Shown in pieces: positions 46,146-57,576 of a stretch of 64,000 bases of DNA. Position 1 is the stretch's first letter. Each line of letters begins with the position of its first letter. The notes below the pieces were generated by a model, which saw only the letters and a program-made list of their open reading frames with translations, did not search any database and was not told where the DNA came from. Source of the stretch: Pseudomonas brassicacearum subsp. brassicacearum (GTDB lineage: Bacteria; Pseudomonadota; Gammaproteobacteria; Pseudomonadales; Pseudomonadaceae). The stretch is from the NCBI RefSeq assembly GCF_008801605.1, contig NZ_VZPJ01000006.1, positions 1 to 64,000 of the forward strand. The letters are read 5' to 3'. The translations under genes and the position numbers were made by a program.

Positions 46146-47816
46146 ATGACCGAGCCAGAAGACCCCAGCCGTGAGCGCCTCAAGCACCACTTTGCCCAGC
46201 GGGTAATTCATCAGGCTCGTCAGATCCTGGAGATTTGGCAGCGCCTGCAACGCAGTGAGTGGACAAGCACCGACCTGTCGGAACTCAGCGAAGCCAATAT
46301 GCGCCTGCTGCGCTTTGCCGAGCGCTTCGAACAGCCCGAGCACTCCCAACTGGCCCAAGGCATCAGCCAGTCGCTGCAAGCGGTGGACGCCAATCGCGGG
46401 CGCCTGAGCAGCCACCTGATCACCGAAATCAACCGCCTGATGCAGCGCTTGTCTCGTACTGGCCTGCGCCATGGCGACCAGCTCGAACAAACCTTCCTGC
46501 CGCCGCTGCGCAAACCCATCTACGTGTTGCTGCAGGACCATGACCGCGCCGAGCGCCTGGCCAAGCAGTTGGAGTTCTTCGGCCTCAGCGCCCAGGCGCT
46601 GAACAGTGTCGTGGCGTTCCGCGCCTCGATGGTCGAGCGCCTGCCGGCGGCGATCGTCATGGATGTGGATTTCAGCGGCCCCGGCGCCGGCCTGAAACTG
46701 GCCGCCGAAGCCCAGGAAGGCCTGGAGCAACCGCTGCCACTGTTGTTCTTCAGTTTGATGGAAACCGACACGCCGACACGCCTGGCCGCGGTGCGCGCCG
46801 GTGGGCAGGAATTTCTCACCGGCACCCTCGAAGCCTCGAGCCTGCTGGAAAAGATCGAAGTGCTGACCTGCGTTGCCCAGTACGATCCGTACAAAGTGCT
46901 GATCATCGATGACTCCCGTGCCCAGGCCATGCACACCGAACGCCTGCTCAACAGCGCCGGCATCATCACCCGCACACTGATTGAGCCGATCCAGGCCATG
47001 GCCGAACTGGCGGACTTCCAGCCCGACCTGATCATCCTCGACATGTATATGCCCGCCTGCACCGGCACGGAACTGGCCAAGGTGATACGCCACAACGACC
47101 GCTACGTCAGCGTGCCGATCATCTACCTGTCCGCCGAAGACGACCTGGACAAGCAACTCGACGCCATGAGCGAAGGTGGCGACGACTTCCTGACCAAACC
47201 GATCAAGCCCCGGCACCTGATCACCACGGTGCGCAACCGTGCCGCCCGGGCGCGCAACCTCAAGGCGCGGATGGTGCGCGACAGCCTCACCGGACTCTAC
47301 AACCACACCCATATCCTGCAACTGCTCGAGGATTGCAGCTTCCGTGCTCGTCGCGAAGGCAAGCCCCTGAGCTTCGCCATGCTCGACATCGACCATTTCA
47401 AACGGGTCAATGACAGCCACGGCCACCCCATGGGGGACCGGGTGATCAAGAGCCTGGCGCTGTTTCTCAAGCAGCGCCTGCGCAAGACCGACTTCATCGG
47501 CCGTTACGGCGGCGAAGAGTTCGCCATCGTCATGCCCGACACCGACATCGACGCAGCCTGCAAAGTGCTGGATGAAATTCGCCAGCGCTTTGCCGAAATC
47601 CACTACCCGGCCCAGCCCCATGACTTGTGGTGCACCTTCAGCGCCGGCGTGGTGGAGATGAGCGATGACTCCGACAGCCTGATGATGGCCAGCCAGGCGG
47701 ATGAAGCGCTGTACCGCGCCAAGCACGCCGGGCGCAACCGGGTACAGAGCGCCCGCCAATCAAAGCAAAGTGCCACCTTTTCATCGGAATCGACCGATTC
47801 GGTCATAAACCTGTAA
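46146..47816 (+). CDS. gcbA: Diguanylate cyclase with Hpt-like helices and two REC domains (GcbA-like)
   Basis: The 556-residue protein has a helical N-terminus (about 1-118) and then a first receiver domain (about 123-240), with Asp173 in VMDVDF but no Lys at the switch position. A canonical receiver domain (about 250-365) follows with Asp255/256, Asp299 and Lys351. The GGDEF domain (about 378-540) has the active site GGEEF at 455-459 and an inhibitory site RKTD at 446-449. It makes c-di-GMP and is feedback-regulated. Position matches PA4843/GcbA, a promoter of attachment. Confidence 0.9.
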   Translation: MTEPEDPSRERLKHHFAQRVIHQARQILEIWQRLQRSEWTSTDLSELSEANMRLLRFAERFEQPEHSQLAQGISQSLQAVDANRGRLSSHLITEINRLMQRLSRTGLRHGDQLEQTFLPPLRKPIYVLLQDHDRAERLAKQLEFFGLSAQALNSVVAFRASMVERLPAAIVMDVDFSGPGAGLKLAAEAQEGLEQPLPLLFFSLMETDTPTRLAAVRAGGQEFLTGTLEASSLLEKIEVLTCVAQYDPYKVLIIDDSRAQAMHTERLLNSAGIITRTLIEPIQAMAELADFQPDLIILDMYMPACTGTELAKVIRHNDRYVSVPIIYLSAEDDLDKQLDAMSEGGDDFLTKPIKPRHLITTVRNRAARARNLKARMVRDSLTGLYNHTHILQLLEDCSFRARREGKPLSFAMLDIDHFKRVNDSHGHPMGDRVIKSLALFLKQRLRKTDFIGRYGGEEFAIVMPDTDIDAACKVLDEIRQRFAEIHYPAQPHDLWCTFSAGVVEMSDDSDSLMMASQADEALYRAKHAGRNRVQSARQSKQSATFSSESTDSVINL

Positions 47817-47868
47817 CGCAAACGCAATAACTTCAGGCACTTACGATTCTGCCCCTGGTAGACCTTTA

Positions 47869-49815
47869 ATGCGCCTGAAGCTGCTGACCAATCTCAACAC
47901 CCTTCTTTTAGTTGCCGTGTGCCTGGGCCTTGGAGCCACGCTGTGGTGGTCGCAGATCGCCCTGGAGCGACCCTATCTGCTGATGGAGCGCTACCTGGGA
48001 TTGTCGCGGCAGTTCCAGGGCGAAGTAGCGCGCAATATCGAGGATTACCTGGCCAGCGGCGACGCCTTGCGCCTGAGTGCTGCCACCCAGGCCCTGGAGA
48101 CCCTGCAAAAAGACCTCGATCAATTTCCCCCGGCACTGGCCAAGCCCCTGCGCCCGAGCCTGTCGAACCTCGATGGCTTCAGCAAGACCGATCTGCTGGC
48201 CGCCGGCAAACTGGCCGGCGATCCGCAGGCCTTGCTGCTGCAGGCCGAGCGTGAACTGAGTGCCAGCCTCGACCAACTGGCCCAATACGCCAATGGCGCC
48301 CCGGCCTACTTGCCCGCGCTGTTTGCCGCGTCACAGCACCTGGGCCGCCTATCCCTCACCCGGGACAAACTGGTCAGCAGTGGCCGTAGCGAATTGGCCG
48401 CCGACGTCGAGCGGGAACTGGCGAGCATCCGTGTGGAGGCCGAACGCCTCGACAGCCTGCCCCTGCTGGGCGTCACCGCCAGCAGCGAATCAGGCAGCGA
48501 CGATTTCGCCGCGCTGATGGGTTTGGAAACCCAAGAAAAAACCGCCGCCGAAGATGCTGGCATCGCCCTCAAGCGCGAACTCAACAGCCTGCTCGGCCGC
48601 TACCCGGCAGAATTGGCCCGCACCCGTGAACTTATCCAGAAACGCACTGAACTGAGCAGCGCCACGCACCTGAAAATCGCCGACGTGCAACAGGCGATCG
48701 ATGCCATGGAGCCGGCGGTACGTGCCCAGCATGGGCAGATCCAGGGAGAGGTTCGCTTGATCCAGGGGGTGATGATTGGCTTGATCCTGCTGATTGCGCT
48801 GCTCATCGACACCTTGCAGCGGCGCCTGGCCCGCACCTTGACGCACCTGGCTCCAGCCCTGTCGACCTGGGCCGAGGGCGACTTCAGCCGTGATATCCAC
48901 GTGGGCGCCAGCAACCGCGAATTGCAAGACATCGAGGCTTCGCTCAATCGCCTGCGCGCTTACCTGGTGGACCTGGTGGGCACCATTCGAGTAAACGCCG
49001 AACAGGTCGCGGGTAGCAGCCGAACCCTGGCCGAACTGAGCGGCGAGCTGCACAGTGGCGCCGAGCATCAGGCTGGCGACACGGCGCTGATCCGCGACTC
49101 CCTCAGCGAACTGGAAGCGACAATCCAGCAAGTGGCCGGCGATGCCAGCCAGGCCGCAGACGCCAGCCGCAGCGCCGGGCAGGCGGTGGAGCAAGGACAG
49201 AAAGTCATCGGCCTGAGCCTTACAGGCTTGCATGCGTTAGTGGGAGAAGTACAAGGCAACGCGCAGATGATCGAACAACTGGCCGAGGAGTCCGCCACCA
49301 TCGGCGGCGTGTTGACGGTGATTCGCTCGATTGCCGACCAGACCAACCTGCTGGCCCTCAACGCTGCCATCGAAGCCGCCCGCGCCGGGGAAATGGGCCG
49401 GGGCTTCGCGGTGGTGGCCGAGGAAGTCCGCTCCCTGGCCCAACGCACGGCCGGCGCCACCGCCGAAATCCAGACGCTGATCGCCCGCTTGCAACAGGCC
49501 GCGCGCCAATCGGTGGACGGCATGCGCGCCCAGGTCGAACACGCCGAAGCCACCGCCAACCAGGCGCAAGCGGCTGATGGCGCGCTGGATGAGATCGTCG
49601 GTGCCATCCAGACCATCTCCGATACGGCGGTACGCATCGCCGACGTCACCGCCCAACAAAGCGGCGCCGTCAGCGAAATCCGCGATCACAGCGAGCGGAT
49701 TCACCAACTGGGCGGCGACAACCTGCTGCGCATCGGCCAGGGGCGCGAACAAGGCGACAACCTGTTGGTACTGGGCGGGCGGTTGCATACGGCAGTACAG
49801 GCGTTTCGGGTTTAG
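47869..49815 (+). CDS. Methyl-accepting chemotaxis protein
   Basis: The 648-residue chemoreceptor has TM1 at the N-terminus ([16 protein letters not shown]), a helical periplasmic domain of about 260 residues, and TM2 ([16 protein letters not shown]). A HAMP domain and the cytoplasmic signalling hairpin ([43 protein letters not shown]) follow. Position fits P. aeruginosa PA4844, a phosphate-linked receptor, but the ligand here is unproven. It lies 52 bases after gcbA on the same strand and may share its transcript. Confidence 0.9.
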   Translation: MRLKLLTNLNTLLLVAVCLGLGATLWWSQIALERPYLLMERYLGLSRQFQGEVARNIEDYLASGDALRLSAATQALETLQKDLDQFPPALAKPLRPSLSNLDGFSKTDLLAAGKLAGDPQALLLQAERELSASLDQLAQYANGAPAYLPALFAASQHLGRLSLTRDKLVSSGRSELAADVERELASIRVEAERLDSLPLLGVTASSESGSDDFAALMGLETQEKTAAEDAGIALKRELNSLLGRYPAELARTRELIQKRTELSSATHLKIADVQQAIDAMEPAVRAQHGQIQGEVRLIQGVMIGLILLIALLIDTLQRRLARTLTHLAPALSTWAEGDFSRDIHVGASNRELQDIEASLNRLRAYLVDLVGTIRVNAEQVAGSSRTLAELSGELHSGAEHQAGDTALIRDSLSELEATIQQVAGDASQAADASRSAGQAVEQGQKVIGLSLTGLHALVGEVQGNAQMIEQLAEESATIGGVLTVIRSIADQTNLLALNAAIEAARAGEMGRGFAVVAEEVRSLAQRTAGATAEIQTLIARLQQAARQSVDGMRAQVEHAEATANQAQAADGALDEIVGAIQTISDTAVRIADVTAQQSGAVSEIRDHSERIHQLGGDNLLRIGQGREQGDNLLVLGGRLHTAVQAFRV

Positions 49816-49829
49816 ACCTCAGATCCAGT

Positions 49830-49917
49830 GTGGGAGCGAGCCTGCTCGCGATAGCGCTGGGTCAGCTTGCATTGATGTTGAATGGGCCGCCGTCATCGCG
49901 AGCAGGCTCGCTCCCAC
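49830..49917. repeat. REPIN, GAGCCTGC-type arms
   Basis: Inverted arms of the CCTG variant, identical to those at 27748-27835, around a spacer with TTGCATTGATGTTGAAT. It lies 14 bases after the chemoreceptor stop, in the 267-base gap before aroQ. Confidence 0.9.
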
Positions 49918-50082
49918 AGGGGTTCGGCTCCAACCGTATGACCGGATCAGGGACCTGGGTCACAAATTTCGCGCAAACATCGGTCATCGTGCTGGCTATT
50001 GCAGAGAACTGGACAGTCACAAAGGCTTTGCGGCATAGTCGCCAGGTTCTGATACCTGCTCACAGATAACAAGGAACAGCAG

Positions 50083-50535
50083 ATGGCGACCCTATTGGTC
50101 CTGCACGGACCCAACCTGAACCTGCTGGGCACCCGCGAGCCGGGCGTCTACGGCGCCGTGACACTGGCGCAGATCAACCAGGACCTGGAGCAGCGGGCCC
50201 GCACCGCCGGCCATCATTTGCTCTATCTGCAAAGCAACGCCGAATATGAATTGATCGACCGTATCCATGCCGCACGTGGCGAAGGCGTGGATTTCATTTT
50301 GATCAATCCAGCAGCTTTTACACACACAAGCGTCGCATTACGTGACGCGCTGCTGGCGGTGAGCATCCCATTCATCGAAGTGCATTTGTCCAACGTGCAC
50401 AAACGCGAACCTTTCCGCCATCACTCCTACTTCTCGGATGTAGCGGTGGGAGTGATCTGCGGCCTTGGCGCCAGCGGTTACCGGCTGGCCCTGGAGGCCG
50501 CCCTAGAGCAGCTTGAAAAACAGGCAACAGCTTGA
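50083..50535 (+). CDS. aroQ: Type II 3-dehydroquinate dehydratase
   Basis: The 150-residue protein has the family start [19 protein letters not shown] (catalytic Tyr and Arg), the [16 protein letters not shown] loop and [20 protein letters not shown] with the catalytic His. It dehydrates 3-dehydroquinate in the shikimate pathway. It precedes accB by 48 bases; the aroQ-accB-accC order is standard for pseudomonads. Confidence 0.95.
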   Translation: MATLLVLHGPNLNLLGTREPGVYGAVTLAQINQDLEQRARTAGHHLLYLQSNAEYELIDRIHAARGEGVDFILINPAAFTHTSVALRDALLAVSIPFIEVHLSNVHKREPFRHHSYFSDVAVGVICGLGASGYRLALEAALEQLEKQATA

Positions 50536-50583
50536 ACAACAAGCGTTAAACGCCCCTGACCGACCCTTGGGAGTTGATGATTC

Positions 50584-51048
50584 ATGGATATCCGTAAAGT
50601 TAAGAAATTGATCGAATTGCTGGAAGAGTCCGGCATCGACGAGCTTGAGATCAAGGAAGGCGAAGAGTCCGTACGCATCAGCCGCCACAGCAAGACCCCG
50701 GCCCAGCAGTTCTATGCGCCGGCACCGATGCACGCTCCAGCCGCCGCGCCTGCTCCAGCAGCAGCCCCGGTTGCCGCAGCAGCGCCAGCCGCACCGGCTG
50801 CGCCAGCGCTCAACGGCACTGTCGCCCGTTCGCCAATGGTGGGCACGTTCTATCGCAAGTCTTCGCCATCCTCGCCGTCCTTCGTTGAAGTCGGCCAGAC
50901 CGTGAAGAAAGGCGACACCCTGTGCATCGTCGAAGCCATGAAGATGATGAACCACATCGAAGCTGAAACCAGCGGTGTGATCGAGTCCATCCTCGTCGAA
51001 GACGGCCAGCCGGTTGAGTACGACCAACCGCTGTTCACCATCGTTTGA
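50584..51048 (+). CDS. accB: Biotin carboxyl carrier protein of acetyl-CoA carboxylase
   Basis: The 154-residue protein has a helical N-terminus, an Ala/Pro-rich flexible linker (about residues 45-78), and the biotinyl domain with the biotin-accepting Lys in VEAMKMMN. It carries carboxybiotin between AccC and AccA/D at the first step of fatty-acid synthesis. The stop is 17 bases before the accC start, so the two are an operon. Confidence 0.96.
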   Translation: MDIRKVKKLIELLEESGIDELEIKEGEESVRISRHSKTPAQQFYAPAPMHAPAAAPAPAAAPVAAAAPAAPAAPALNGTVARSPMVGTFYRKSSPSSPSFVEVGQTVKKGDTLCIVEAMKMMNHIEAETSGVIESILVEDGQPVEYDQPLFTIV

Positions 51049-51065
51049 ACCGCGGAGAGCCTTTG

Positions 51066-52421
51066 ATGACTGCGAAGTTGGAAAAAGTTCTGATCGCTAA
51101 CCGCGGTGAGATCGCCCTGCGGATTCTGCGTGCCTGCAAAGAGATGGGCATCAAGACCGTCGCCGTTTACTCCAAGGCCGACAAAGAACTGATGCACCTG
51201 GGCCTGGCGGACGAATCCGTCTGCATCGGTCCGGCGTCGGCTGCGCACTCCTACCTGCACATCCCGGCGATCATCGCCGCTGCCGAAGTGACCGGCGCTA
51301 CCGCCATTCACCCTGGCTACGGCTTCCTGGCGGAAAACGCCGACTTCGCCGAACAGGTCGAAAATTCCGGTTTTGCCTTCATTGGCCCGAAAGCCGACAC
51401 CATCCGCCTGATGGGCGACAAGGTCTCGGCCAAGCACGCCATGATCGCGGCGGGTGTGCCGACCGTTCCGGGTTCCGACGGCCCACTGCCTGAAGACGAA
51501 GAAACCGCTTTGCGCATCGGTCGCGAAGTCGGTTATCCGGTGATCATCAAGGCCGCTGGCGGCGGCGGTGGTCGCGGCATGCGCGTGGTACACAAGGAAG
51601 AAGACCTGATCTCCTCGGCGAAACTGACCCGCTCCGAAGCTGGCGCGGCGTTCGGCAACCCGATGGTCTACCTGGAAAAATTCCTGACCAACCCACGTCA
51701 CGTCGAAGTCCAGGTACTGTCCGACGGCCAGGGCCACGCGATCCATCTGGGCGACCGCGATTGCTCGCTGCAACGTCGTCACCAGAAGGTCCTCGAAGAA
51801 GCGCCGGCACCGGGCATCGACGAGCAGGCTCGCGAGGAAGTCCTGGCGCGTTGCGTCAAGGCCTGCATCGACATCGGCTATCGCGGCGCCGGTACCTTCG
51901 AGTTCCTGTACGAGAACGGTCGTTTCTACTTCATCGAAATGAACACCCGTGTTCAGGTGGAGCACCCGGTTTCGGAAATGGTCACCGGTATCGACATCGT
52001 CAAGGAGATGCTCAGCATCGCCGCAGGCAACAAGCTGTCGTTCACCCAGGATGACGTGGTCATCCGCGGTCACGCGCTGGAATGCCGGATCAACGCCGAA
52101 GACCCGAAAACCTTCATGCCAAGCCCAGGCACGGTCAAGCATTTCCATGCCCCGGGCGGCAATGGCGTTCGTGTCGATTCGCACCTGTACAGCGGTTATG
52201 CCGTTCCACCGAACTACGATTCGTTGATCGGCAAGCTGATCACCTACGGGGCGACCCGTGACGAAGCCATGGCGCGCATGCGCAATGCGCTGGACGAAAT
52301 CGTGGTCGACGGGATCAAGACCAACATCCCGCTGCACCGCGACCTCGTACGTGACGAAGGCTTCTGCAAAGGTGGCGTCAACATCCATTACCTGGAACAC
52401 AAGCTGGGCAACCAGCACTGA
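51066..52421 (+). CDS. accC: Biotin carboxylase subunit of acetyl-CoA carboxylase
   Basis: The 451-residue protein has the complete ATP-grasp biotin carboxylase: [30 protein letters not shown] at the start, the ATP loop GGGGRGMR, the catalytic [27 protein letters not shown] and the C-terminal [15 protein letters not shown]. An in-frame ATG at 51045 also exists; 51066 gives the family N-terminus. It uses ATP and bicarbonate to carboxylate AccB-biotin. A terminator follows at 52441-52472. Confidence 0.96.
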   Translation: MTAKLEKVLIANRGEIALRILRACKEMGIKTVAVYSKADKELMHLGLADESVCIGPASAAHSYLHIPAIIAAAEVTGATAIHPGYGFLAENADFAEQVENSGFAFIGPKADTIRLMGDKVSAKHAMIAAGVPTVPGSDGPLPEDEETALRIGREVGYPVIIKAAGGGGGRGMRVVHKEEDLISSAKLTRSEAGAAFGNPMVYLEKFLTNPRHVEVQVLSDGQGHAIHLGDRDCSLQRRHQKVLEEAPAPGIDEQAREEVLARCVKACIDIGYRGAGTFEFLYENGRFYFIEMNTRVQVEHPVSEMVTGIDIVKEMLSIAAGNKLSFTQDDVVIRGHALECRINAEDPKTFMPSPGTVKHFHAPGGNGVRVDSHLYSGYAVPPNYDSLIGKLITYGATRDEAMARMRNALDEIVVDGIKTNIPLHRDLVRDEGFCKGGVNIHYLEHKLGNQH

Positions 52422-52440
52422 TGCTTCAAGTGATGTAAAA

Positions 52441-52472
52441 AGACCCCGGTCCATTGGCCGGGGTCTTTTTTT
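52441..52472 (+). terminator. Rho-independent terminator of the accBC operon
   Basis: AGACCCCGG (52441-52449) pairs with CCGGGGTCT (52458-52466) and is followed by seven T residues. It lies 20 bases after the accC stop, and its reverse reading (A-run on the other side) can also serve the convergent toxin-like gene. Confidence 0.9.
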
Positions 52473-52501
52473 GCCTGTCGCTCACGATGCGGGCAACGGC
52501 A

Positions 52502-55500
52502 TCAGCCCAGCATCACCGTAGAGAATTCCTGCAAGGCAAGTTGCGCCGCAGTCGCCGACCGGCCCTGATGGGTGCGAACGGCACCGTTGGCATTGGCCAC
52601 CAACGGTTCGCTGCGCAAGCGCGTCATGAACCCGCGCGCACGTACCGATACCGGATCAGAACCCCGCTTCGCCCTCGCCAGCACGGGTACGTAGTAGCGT
52701 TCGACCTGACTCTGCGAGGTCTTGAACACAGAGGTGATACCACTGCGCAGATCCAGCGCAACACCATAGTTATTCCCGAAGCAGGAAGAATACGACCAGT
52801 GATCCCAGGTGGGTTGCAGACCCTGGCGCCTCATTACCAACCGGACCGGCTCGCCAATGTCAGCCCCCGTCAGCCAATCCCCACCCACCAGCGTGGCACG
52901 AATATCCTTGGGCGATCCCCCCAGGCGCCGCGTCACATCCCGGATGCTGCGCTCGATCAGCGCACGGATGTTGTGATCGAAATGAATGACCGCCCCCATC
53001 TTGGTGGCAGAGTTGTACAACGAAGCGATCACGCACGTTTGCGCATTCAGCGAGAACAGATAGTTGTCCGCCGCCTCGCTGAACCTTGCCACCACAGCCT
53101 CGCCCTGCAACGCGCCCCTGGTCGCGTCCGGGAAGACATGCCCGGGAAACGCCTCCCGCAGATCCCCTACTCTCCCAAGGTTGCGCACATGGTCATTGCC
53201 GCCTCTCAAGCCGACCTTGTTATGGGTCCACTTGCCATTCGCCAGCCTGCGGATGGGTAGTTTGTACAACGCGCCGGGACGCCTGGCATCCACCAGGCAC
53301 AACCCGCCGAAGTAGGGATCCTCCATCACCTGGTAGTACCGCCCCCTGCTCCGTATGTAGTGGGCGCTTCGCGGTTGCGTTGCGCTGGGTGGGCTGCGAT
53401 AGGTGCCAAAAAAAATCCCCTCTTCGGTCACCGGCTGCAAGTGCTCCGGTACTCTGCTGACCGCCTGCTGCGGCTTCAGGCGTATGGGCGGGATCACCGG
53501 CCCGGCTTCTTTGACGATGCCCGATGTCGCGCGCCTCAAGCGTTGAGCGGACAATGACAGGGGTTTCACCGCGAGCTTCAGGTTCCTGGCCGCACGCCCT
53601 AGCAGCCTGGCCATGCTTGCGGCACCGAGCGTGGCGAACAGCGTCCCCCAGGTCGCGGCCAGCCAGTGGCCAAGCGCGCCTTCCGTGTCGCCCTGCCCAT
53701 GCGCCTCGACTGCCTGCCCGGCGCTGACAGCCACCAAGCCAATGTCCAGCAACAAGGCAAACGGGGGGTAGACCATGCACACAGGAGCCGCCGCGAAGAT
53801 CAACCCTTTGAACACCTGATCCCTGATCATTTCGGCACGACTTGTGGTGATGTCCTCCACATCGGTGACAGCGCGCTCGATGCAGGCATCGAATTCAGCG
53901 CTGACGTCCATGACCCGATTGAATTCGCGCACTGTATCGACCCGCGCGCTCCCGCTCGCCAAAGCCACCAGCGAACGTCCTGCAGAGGCTCGCGCGCTCA
54001 GTGCGATCCGCTCCAGTACGTAATGATGCAGTTGCGCCGCAATGCTTCCGGAGAAGTCCAGGTACTTGCGAAACAGGATCCCGTCCGGAGCGTCGGGTGT
54101 ATACAACCAGTAAAAAACCTTAGGGTCGAAGTAGGTGAAAACGTAGACCCCTTGCACGACATGACCGCCGACGGTCAACTTGATCACGCCTTCGCGCGTC
54201 ACGGCGGCGCTGGGGTGCGTGGCGCTGCTCACCGGCCTCCCATCGCTTAGCAGCGTGACTTGCCGGGTGAGCCACTGGAATTCGTCGGTGTTCAACATCG
54301 ACTTGCCATGGGCCACACGCAGGTCGCGATCCATCCGGGCCAACAGCATGTAGCGGCATGCCTCGCGGCGTTTCAGATACTCAGGGTCCTTGGCATCGAG
54401 AAAGGTGGCGCGGATGTGCTTGGCATATCGTTCCCCCAGGTAAGCCACGCGAATGTACGACGCCAATTCGGCGCTGCGAACCTGCTTCAAGTCCTGCCCG
54501 ACAGAAGAACGCACGCCTTTTGCGGGGTCGTCGATATCCGAGCTGTGCTCGTATCCAAAAATGGCCAGGTCCAACAGGCTGGCGGTTTTTTTCTCGGTTG
54601 CCAGCCCGGTGCTGTAGTCGATGAGCACAGTGGCTGGATCGACCGCTTCAAGCACCCCCTTGCTGCGCAGGTACGGCGCAATCAAATGGGCGAAGGTGCG
54701 CTTGGCGAAGTCGATGAAGACTTCATAGTCGACCATCTGCTCATCGAACACCTGCCGCTGAACCAGAAACTCCTGGTTCAAGCCGCTGATGTTGCGCCGA
54801 GACTCAAGCGGCAGCGCCGAGTACCAGCGAGGCGACTCGTTCAGCTCCACCTGCATCAGGTTATTGGCCAGGCCGGTCAAGACCGCGTTGCGAAGACCAG
54901 CCCTGAAATCGCTGACCGCTCCCCTGAGGTCTCTGCCCAGGTCCCACGAGGCAGGTTTCTGCGCCACGCCGGCAAAGTATTCCCGGGCCCGCCCTTGATC
55001 GATCACAGAGAGTTGCTGCAGCAGATACTCGCGACCAGCTTCATGTTGGGTCCAGGCACCGACCTCCCCGCTCAACGCCCGAAGCGAGGTCAATTCGACC
55101 CACTCATGGCCATCGGGTTTGCCCGGGGCATACAGCAGCAGACCGCTGACGTCGTCGCCCACATCTTCGCGGTAGAACAGAAGAAGATCGGCACACTTCA
55201 AGCCATTGGGAAGCACAAGGTCGGCGACACGCCACACGCTGGCGGTTGGCGTCGCAACGTCGCTCTCCCATAGGGCACTGAGCGAGTCATGACCGGTCGC
55301 CGACAACTGGCCCGCGCAACGCGCGATAAATGCACTGTGCTGCAGCCGCGCCAAAAACCAATCGAACATGGCCTCTTTAAGGTCCGCTCGTTCATATCGG
55401 TCGGCCAGTGCTTGCAGGTACCCGGCAGGCGCATCGACGTCTGCCAACAATCGACCGATGAAGGCTGGCGAAAGGGACTGGTTACGCAGCATGCCGCCAT

Positions 55501-56473
55501 TTTCCACCAGGAACACCGACACCGCGTCCGGTCGTACCGGGCCTACCGCCACCAGCTCACTCAGGCTGTAGGTGTGCACCGGCTGGCCCATCACCGTTCG
55601 CCACTGTAACTGCACGCGAATGCTGTCAGGCTCGACCAGCATGTCCAATTCATCCCTGACATAGTCCCTGGCCAATTGCAGAGCGAAGGCCCGCAGCGAA
55701 CCCAGGCCATCGATCAGTTCATCGACTTGTGCCTGCGCCAGCACGGTCTGGTTTTCAAAAGCCCGCAGCCGTTCACGATCTGGATTGCTCAACCCCCGCA
55801 GCCAATGCGGCAACTGCAATCGCGCGACCGCTCCAAGATCCCGCCGCTCACGGGTTGTTGCCAACGCCGTCAAGCGACTCGTCTGGCGCCAGGCGTCCTG
55901 GAGTTCTTCGATCTGCTCTCGCAACTGATCGACGTCCAGGCCGGCCAGATGGTCAGGCTGAAAAAGCCCGTCGACCGCGACCCGATGCTCGTCAAGCTTT
56001 TGCCTGACCAGTGCTTCGAGCGAGACATCCTGCGACACCATTCGCCAATGCCGCCGCAGATAATCCTCGTAGTGACTGACAAACCTCGACGCCGCGCTTT
56101 CCACCGCCTGGGCAACGCACTCCCGGCGCTCGGGAGCAAACCCCAGGTCTACCCCCTCGGGCCAACGGTAGGGCACGTCCTGCGCTTCGTCATAAACCAC
56201 AGGCGCCTGGTCGATCATGCGCTGCAACACCGTGTCGAGCAGGGTGTCGATGAAGTGCGGATCGATGTTGCCTTGGTGATAGTGGGTGCGCAGCTCGACC
56301 AGCAGGTACTCTTCCAGCACCTCCAGCAAACTCATCTGGGTTTGCAGTCGCGCGTCGATAGCCGCCTGCCAACGCGTCAATTTCTCCAGGGTCATTTGTG
56401 CAGTCGCCGCCTGCGGGGAAGAGACCGGCCCCGTGCGCGCCATGTTGCTTTGCCGTTCGGCAGTGATGTCCAT
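52502..56473 (-). CDS. Large toxin-like protein with C-terminal CheD/CNF1-type deamidase domain
   Basis: The 1323-residue protein starts after GGGAGGA (spacing about 7). The N-terminal ~870 residues look like the DUF6543 dermonecrotic-toxin region of pseudomonads (for example YTPDAPDG at 791-798). Strong hydrophobic stretches follow at about 887-921 and 938-958, as in toxins that cross a membrane. A linker with a YYQV..GLRGG module lies at about 1038-1092. Residues 1120-1251 match CheD motif by motif: Ser1141, Cys1147 and His1164 with 17-residue Cys-His spacing, [18 protein letters not shown] and [14 protein letters not shown] glutamine deamidase or transglutaminase activity is inferred. There is no signal peptide and no adjacent immunity gene. 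Seen: motifs. Inferred: toxin role and fold. Confidence 0.75.
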   Translation of the reverse strand: MDITAERQSNMARTGPVSSPQAATAQMTLEKLTRWQAAIDARLQTQMSLLEVLEEYLLVELRTHYHQGNIDPHFIDTLLDTVLQRMIDQAPVVYDEAQDVPYRWPEGVDLGFAPERRECVAQAVESAASRFVSHYEDYLRRHWRMVSQDVSLEALVRQKLDEHRVAVDGLFQPDHLAGLDVDQLREQIEELQDAWRQTSRLTALATTRERRDLGAVARLQLPHWLRGLSNPDRERLRAFENQTVLAQAQVDELIDGLGSLRAFALQLARDYVRDELDMLVEPDSIRVQLQWRTVMGQPVHTYSLSELVAVGPVRPDAVSVFLVENGGMLRNQSLSPAFIGRLLADVDAPAGYLQALADRYERADLKEAMFDWFLARLQHSAFIARCAGQLSATGHDSLSALWESDVATPTASVWRVADLVLPNGLKCADLLLFYREDVGDDVSGLLLYAPGKPDGHEWVELTSLRALSGEVGAWTQHEAGREYLLQQLSVIDQGRAREYFAGVAQKPASWDLGRDLRGAVSDFRAGLRNAVLTGLANNLMQVELNESPRWYSALPLESRRNISGLNQEFLVQRQVFDEQMVDYEVFIDFAKRTFAHLIAPYLRSKGVLEAVDPATVLIDYSTGLATEKKTASLLDLAIFGYEHSSDIDDPAKGVRSSVGQDLKQVRSAELASYIRVAYLGERYAKHIRATFLDAKDPEYLKRREACRYMLLARMDRDLRVAHGKSMLNTDEFQWLTRQVTLLSDGRPVSSATHPSAAVTREGVIKLTVGGHVVQGVYVFTYFDPKVFYWLYTPDAPDGILFRKYLDFSGSIAAQLHHYVLERIALSARASAGRSLVALASGSARVDTVREFNRVMDVSAEFDACIERAVTDVEDITTSRAEMIRDQVFKGLIFAAAPVCMVYPPFALLLDIGLVAVSAGQAVEAHGQGDTEGALGHWLAATWGTLFATLGAASMARLLGRAARNLKLAVKPLSLSAQRLRRATSGIVKEAGPVIPPIRLKPQQAVSRVPEHLQPVTEEGIFFGTYRSPPSATQPRSAHYIRSRGRYYQVMEDPYFGGLCLVDARRPGALYKLPIRRLANGKWTHNKVGLRGGNDHVRNLGRVGDLREAFPGHVFPDATRGALQGEAVVARFSEAADNYLFSLNAQTCVIASLYNSATKMGAVIHFDHNIRALIERSIRDVTRRLGGSPKDIRATLVGGDWLTGADIGEPVRLVMRRQGLQPTWDHWSYSSCFGNNYGVALDLRSGITSVFKTSQSQVERYYVPVLARAKRGSDPVSVRARGFMTRLRSEPLVANANGAVRTHQGRSATAAQLALQEFSTVMLG

Positions 56474-56667
56474 TCACATTCCTCCCTGCTGTGTGGACCG
56501 GCACCTTATCCGCCCGGCGATACGCCCATGGCATACATATATATATCGAAACACCCACCCGGACGGCGCGAGACTCGCTTATCCACTTTGCCCGCGACCT
56601 GGCGTACACTGCGCGCCTTTGCAGCCCTGCGCTGCCCCCTGTAGATTTTTTTCCAAAGGTGCCCGCC

Positions 56668-57546
56668 ATGCCTTGGCTGCAAGTACGTCTGGCCATCAGC
56701 CCGGAACAAGCCGAAACCTACGAAGACGCGTTTCTTGAAGTAGGCGCCGTATCGGTAACCTTCATGGACGCCGAAGACCAGCCGATCTTCGAGCCGGAGC
56801 TCAACACCACCCCGCTGTGGTCCCATACCCACCTGCTGGCCCTGTTCGAAGGCGGCACCGAGGCGGCCAGCGTACTGGCCCATCTCGAGCTGCTGACCGG
56901 CAGCCCGCTGCCCGAGCATCACAGCGAAGTGATCGAGGACCAGGACTGGGAACGCAGCTGGATGGACAATTTCCAGCCGATGCGTTTCGGCCAGCGCCTG
57001 TGGATTGTCCCGAGCTGGCACGCCGCGCCAGAGCCGGACGCGGTCAACCTGCTGCTGGACCCGGGCCTGGCGTTCGGCACCGGCACCCACCCGACCACCG
57101 CACTGTGCCTGGAATGGCTCGACGCCCAGGACCTGAAGGGCTGCAACGTACTCGACTTCGGCTGCGGCTCGGGGATCCTGGCGATTGCCGCGCTCCTGCT
57201 GGGCGCCCGGGAAGCCGTCGGCACCGACATCGACGTCCAGGCCCTGGAAGCTTCCCGCGACAACGCCGGGCGCAACAACATTGCCGAAGCCCTGTTCCCG
57301 CTGTACTTGCCGCAGGACTTGCCACAGGTCCAGGCCGACGTGCTGGTGGCCAACATCCTCGCCGGCCCGCTGGTGTCCCTGGCGCCGCAACTGTCGAGCC
57401 TGGTCAAGCCGGGCGGACGCCTGGCGCTGTCGGGCATCTTGGCCGAACAGGGTGAAGAAGTCGCCGCCGCTTATGCCGCGGATTTTGACCTGGACCCGAT
57501 CGCCAATCGCGATGGCTGGGTGCGCATCACCGGACGTCGGCGCTAG
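56668..57546 (+). CDS. prmA: Ribosomal protein L11 methyltransferase
   Basis: The 292-residue protein has the PrmA N-terminal domain ([43 protein letters not shown]), the motif [22 protein letters not shown], the SAM site [20 protein letters not shown] and VANILAGPL. It trimethylates L11. The frame upstream to 56491 is non-coding. The DUF3426 gene starts 30 bases after its stop. Confidence 0.95.
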   Translation: MPWLQVRLAISPEQAETYEDAFLEVGAVSVTFMDAEDQPIFEPELNTTPLWSHTHLLALFEGGTEAASVLAHLELLTGSPLPEHHSEVIEDQDWERSWMDNFQPMRFGQRLWIVPSWHAAPEPDAVNLLLDPGLAFGTGTHPTTALCLEWLDAQDLKGCNVLDFGCGSGILAIAALLLGAREAVGTDIDVQALEASRDNAGRNNIAEALFPLYLPQDLPQVQADVLVANILAGPLVSLAPQLSSLVKPGGRLALSGILAEQGEEVAAAYAADFDLDPIANRDGWVRITGRRR

Positions 57547-57576
57547 AATGAGCGCCTGTATCCACCGGATTGCCGC

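Noticed and set aside
46128..47759. A 543-residue open frame on the minus strand opposite the diguanylate cyclase
   Set aside because: The plus strand encodes REC and GGDEF domains with all key residues; the reverse frame has no motif.
52502..56473. Reading the large gene as a chemotaxis protein because of its CheD-like end
   Set aside because: No chemotaxis genes are near it, and the first ~1100 residues are unlike any chemotaxis protein. The CheD likeness is limited to the last ~200 residues and fits a payload domain better.
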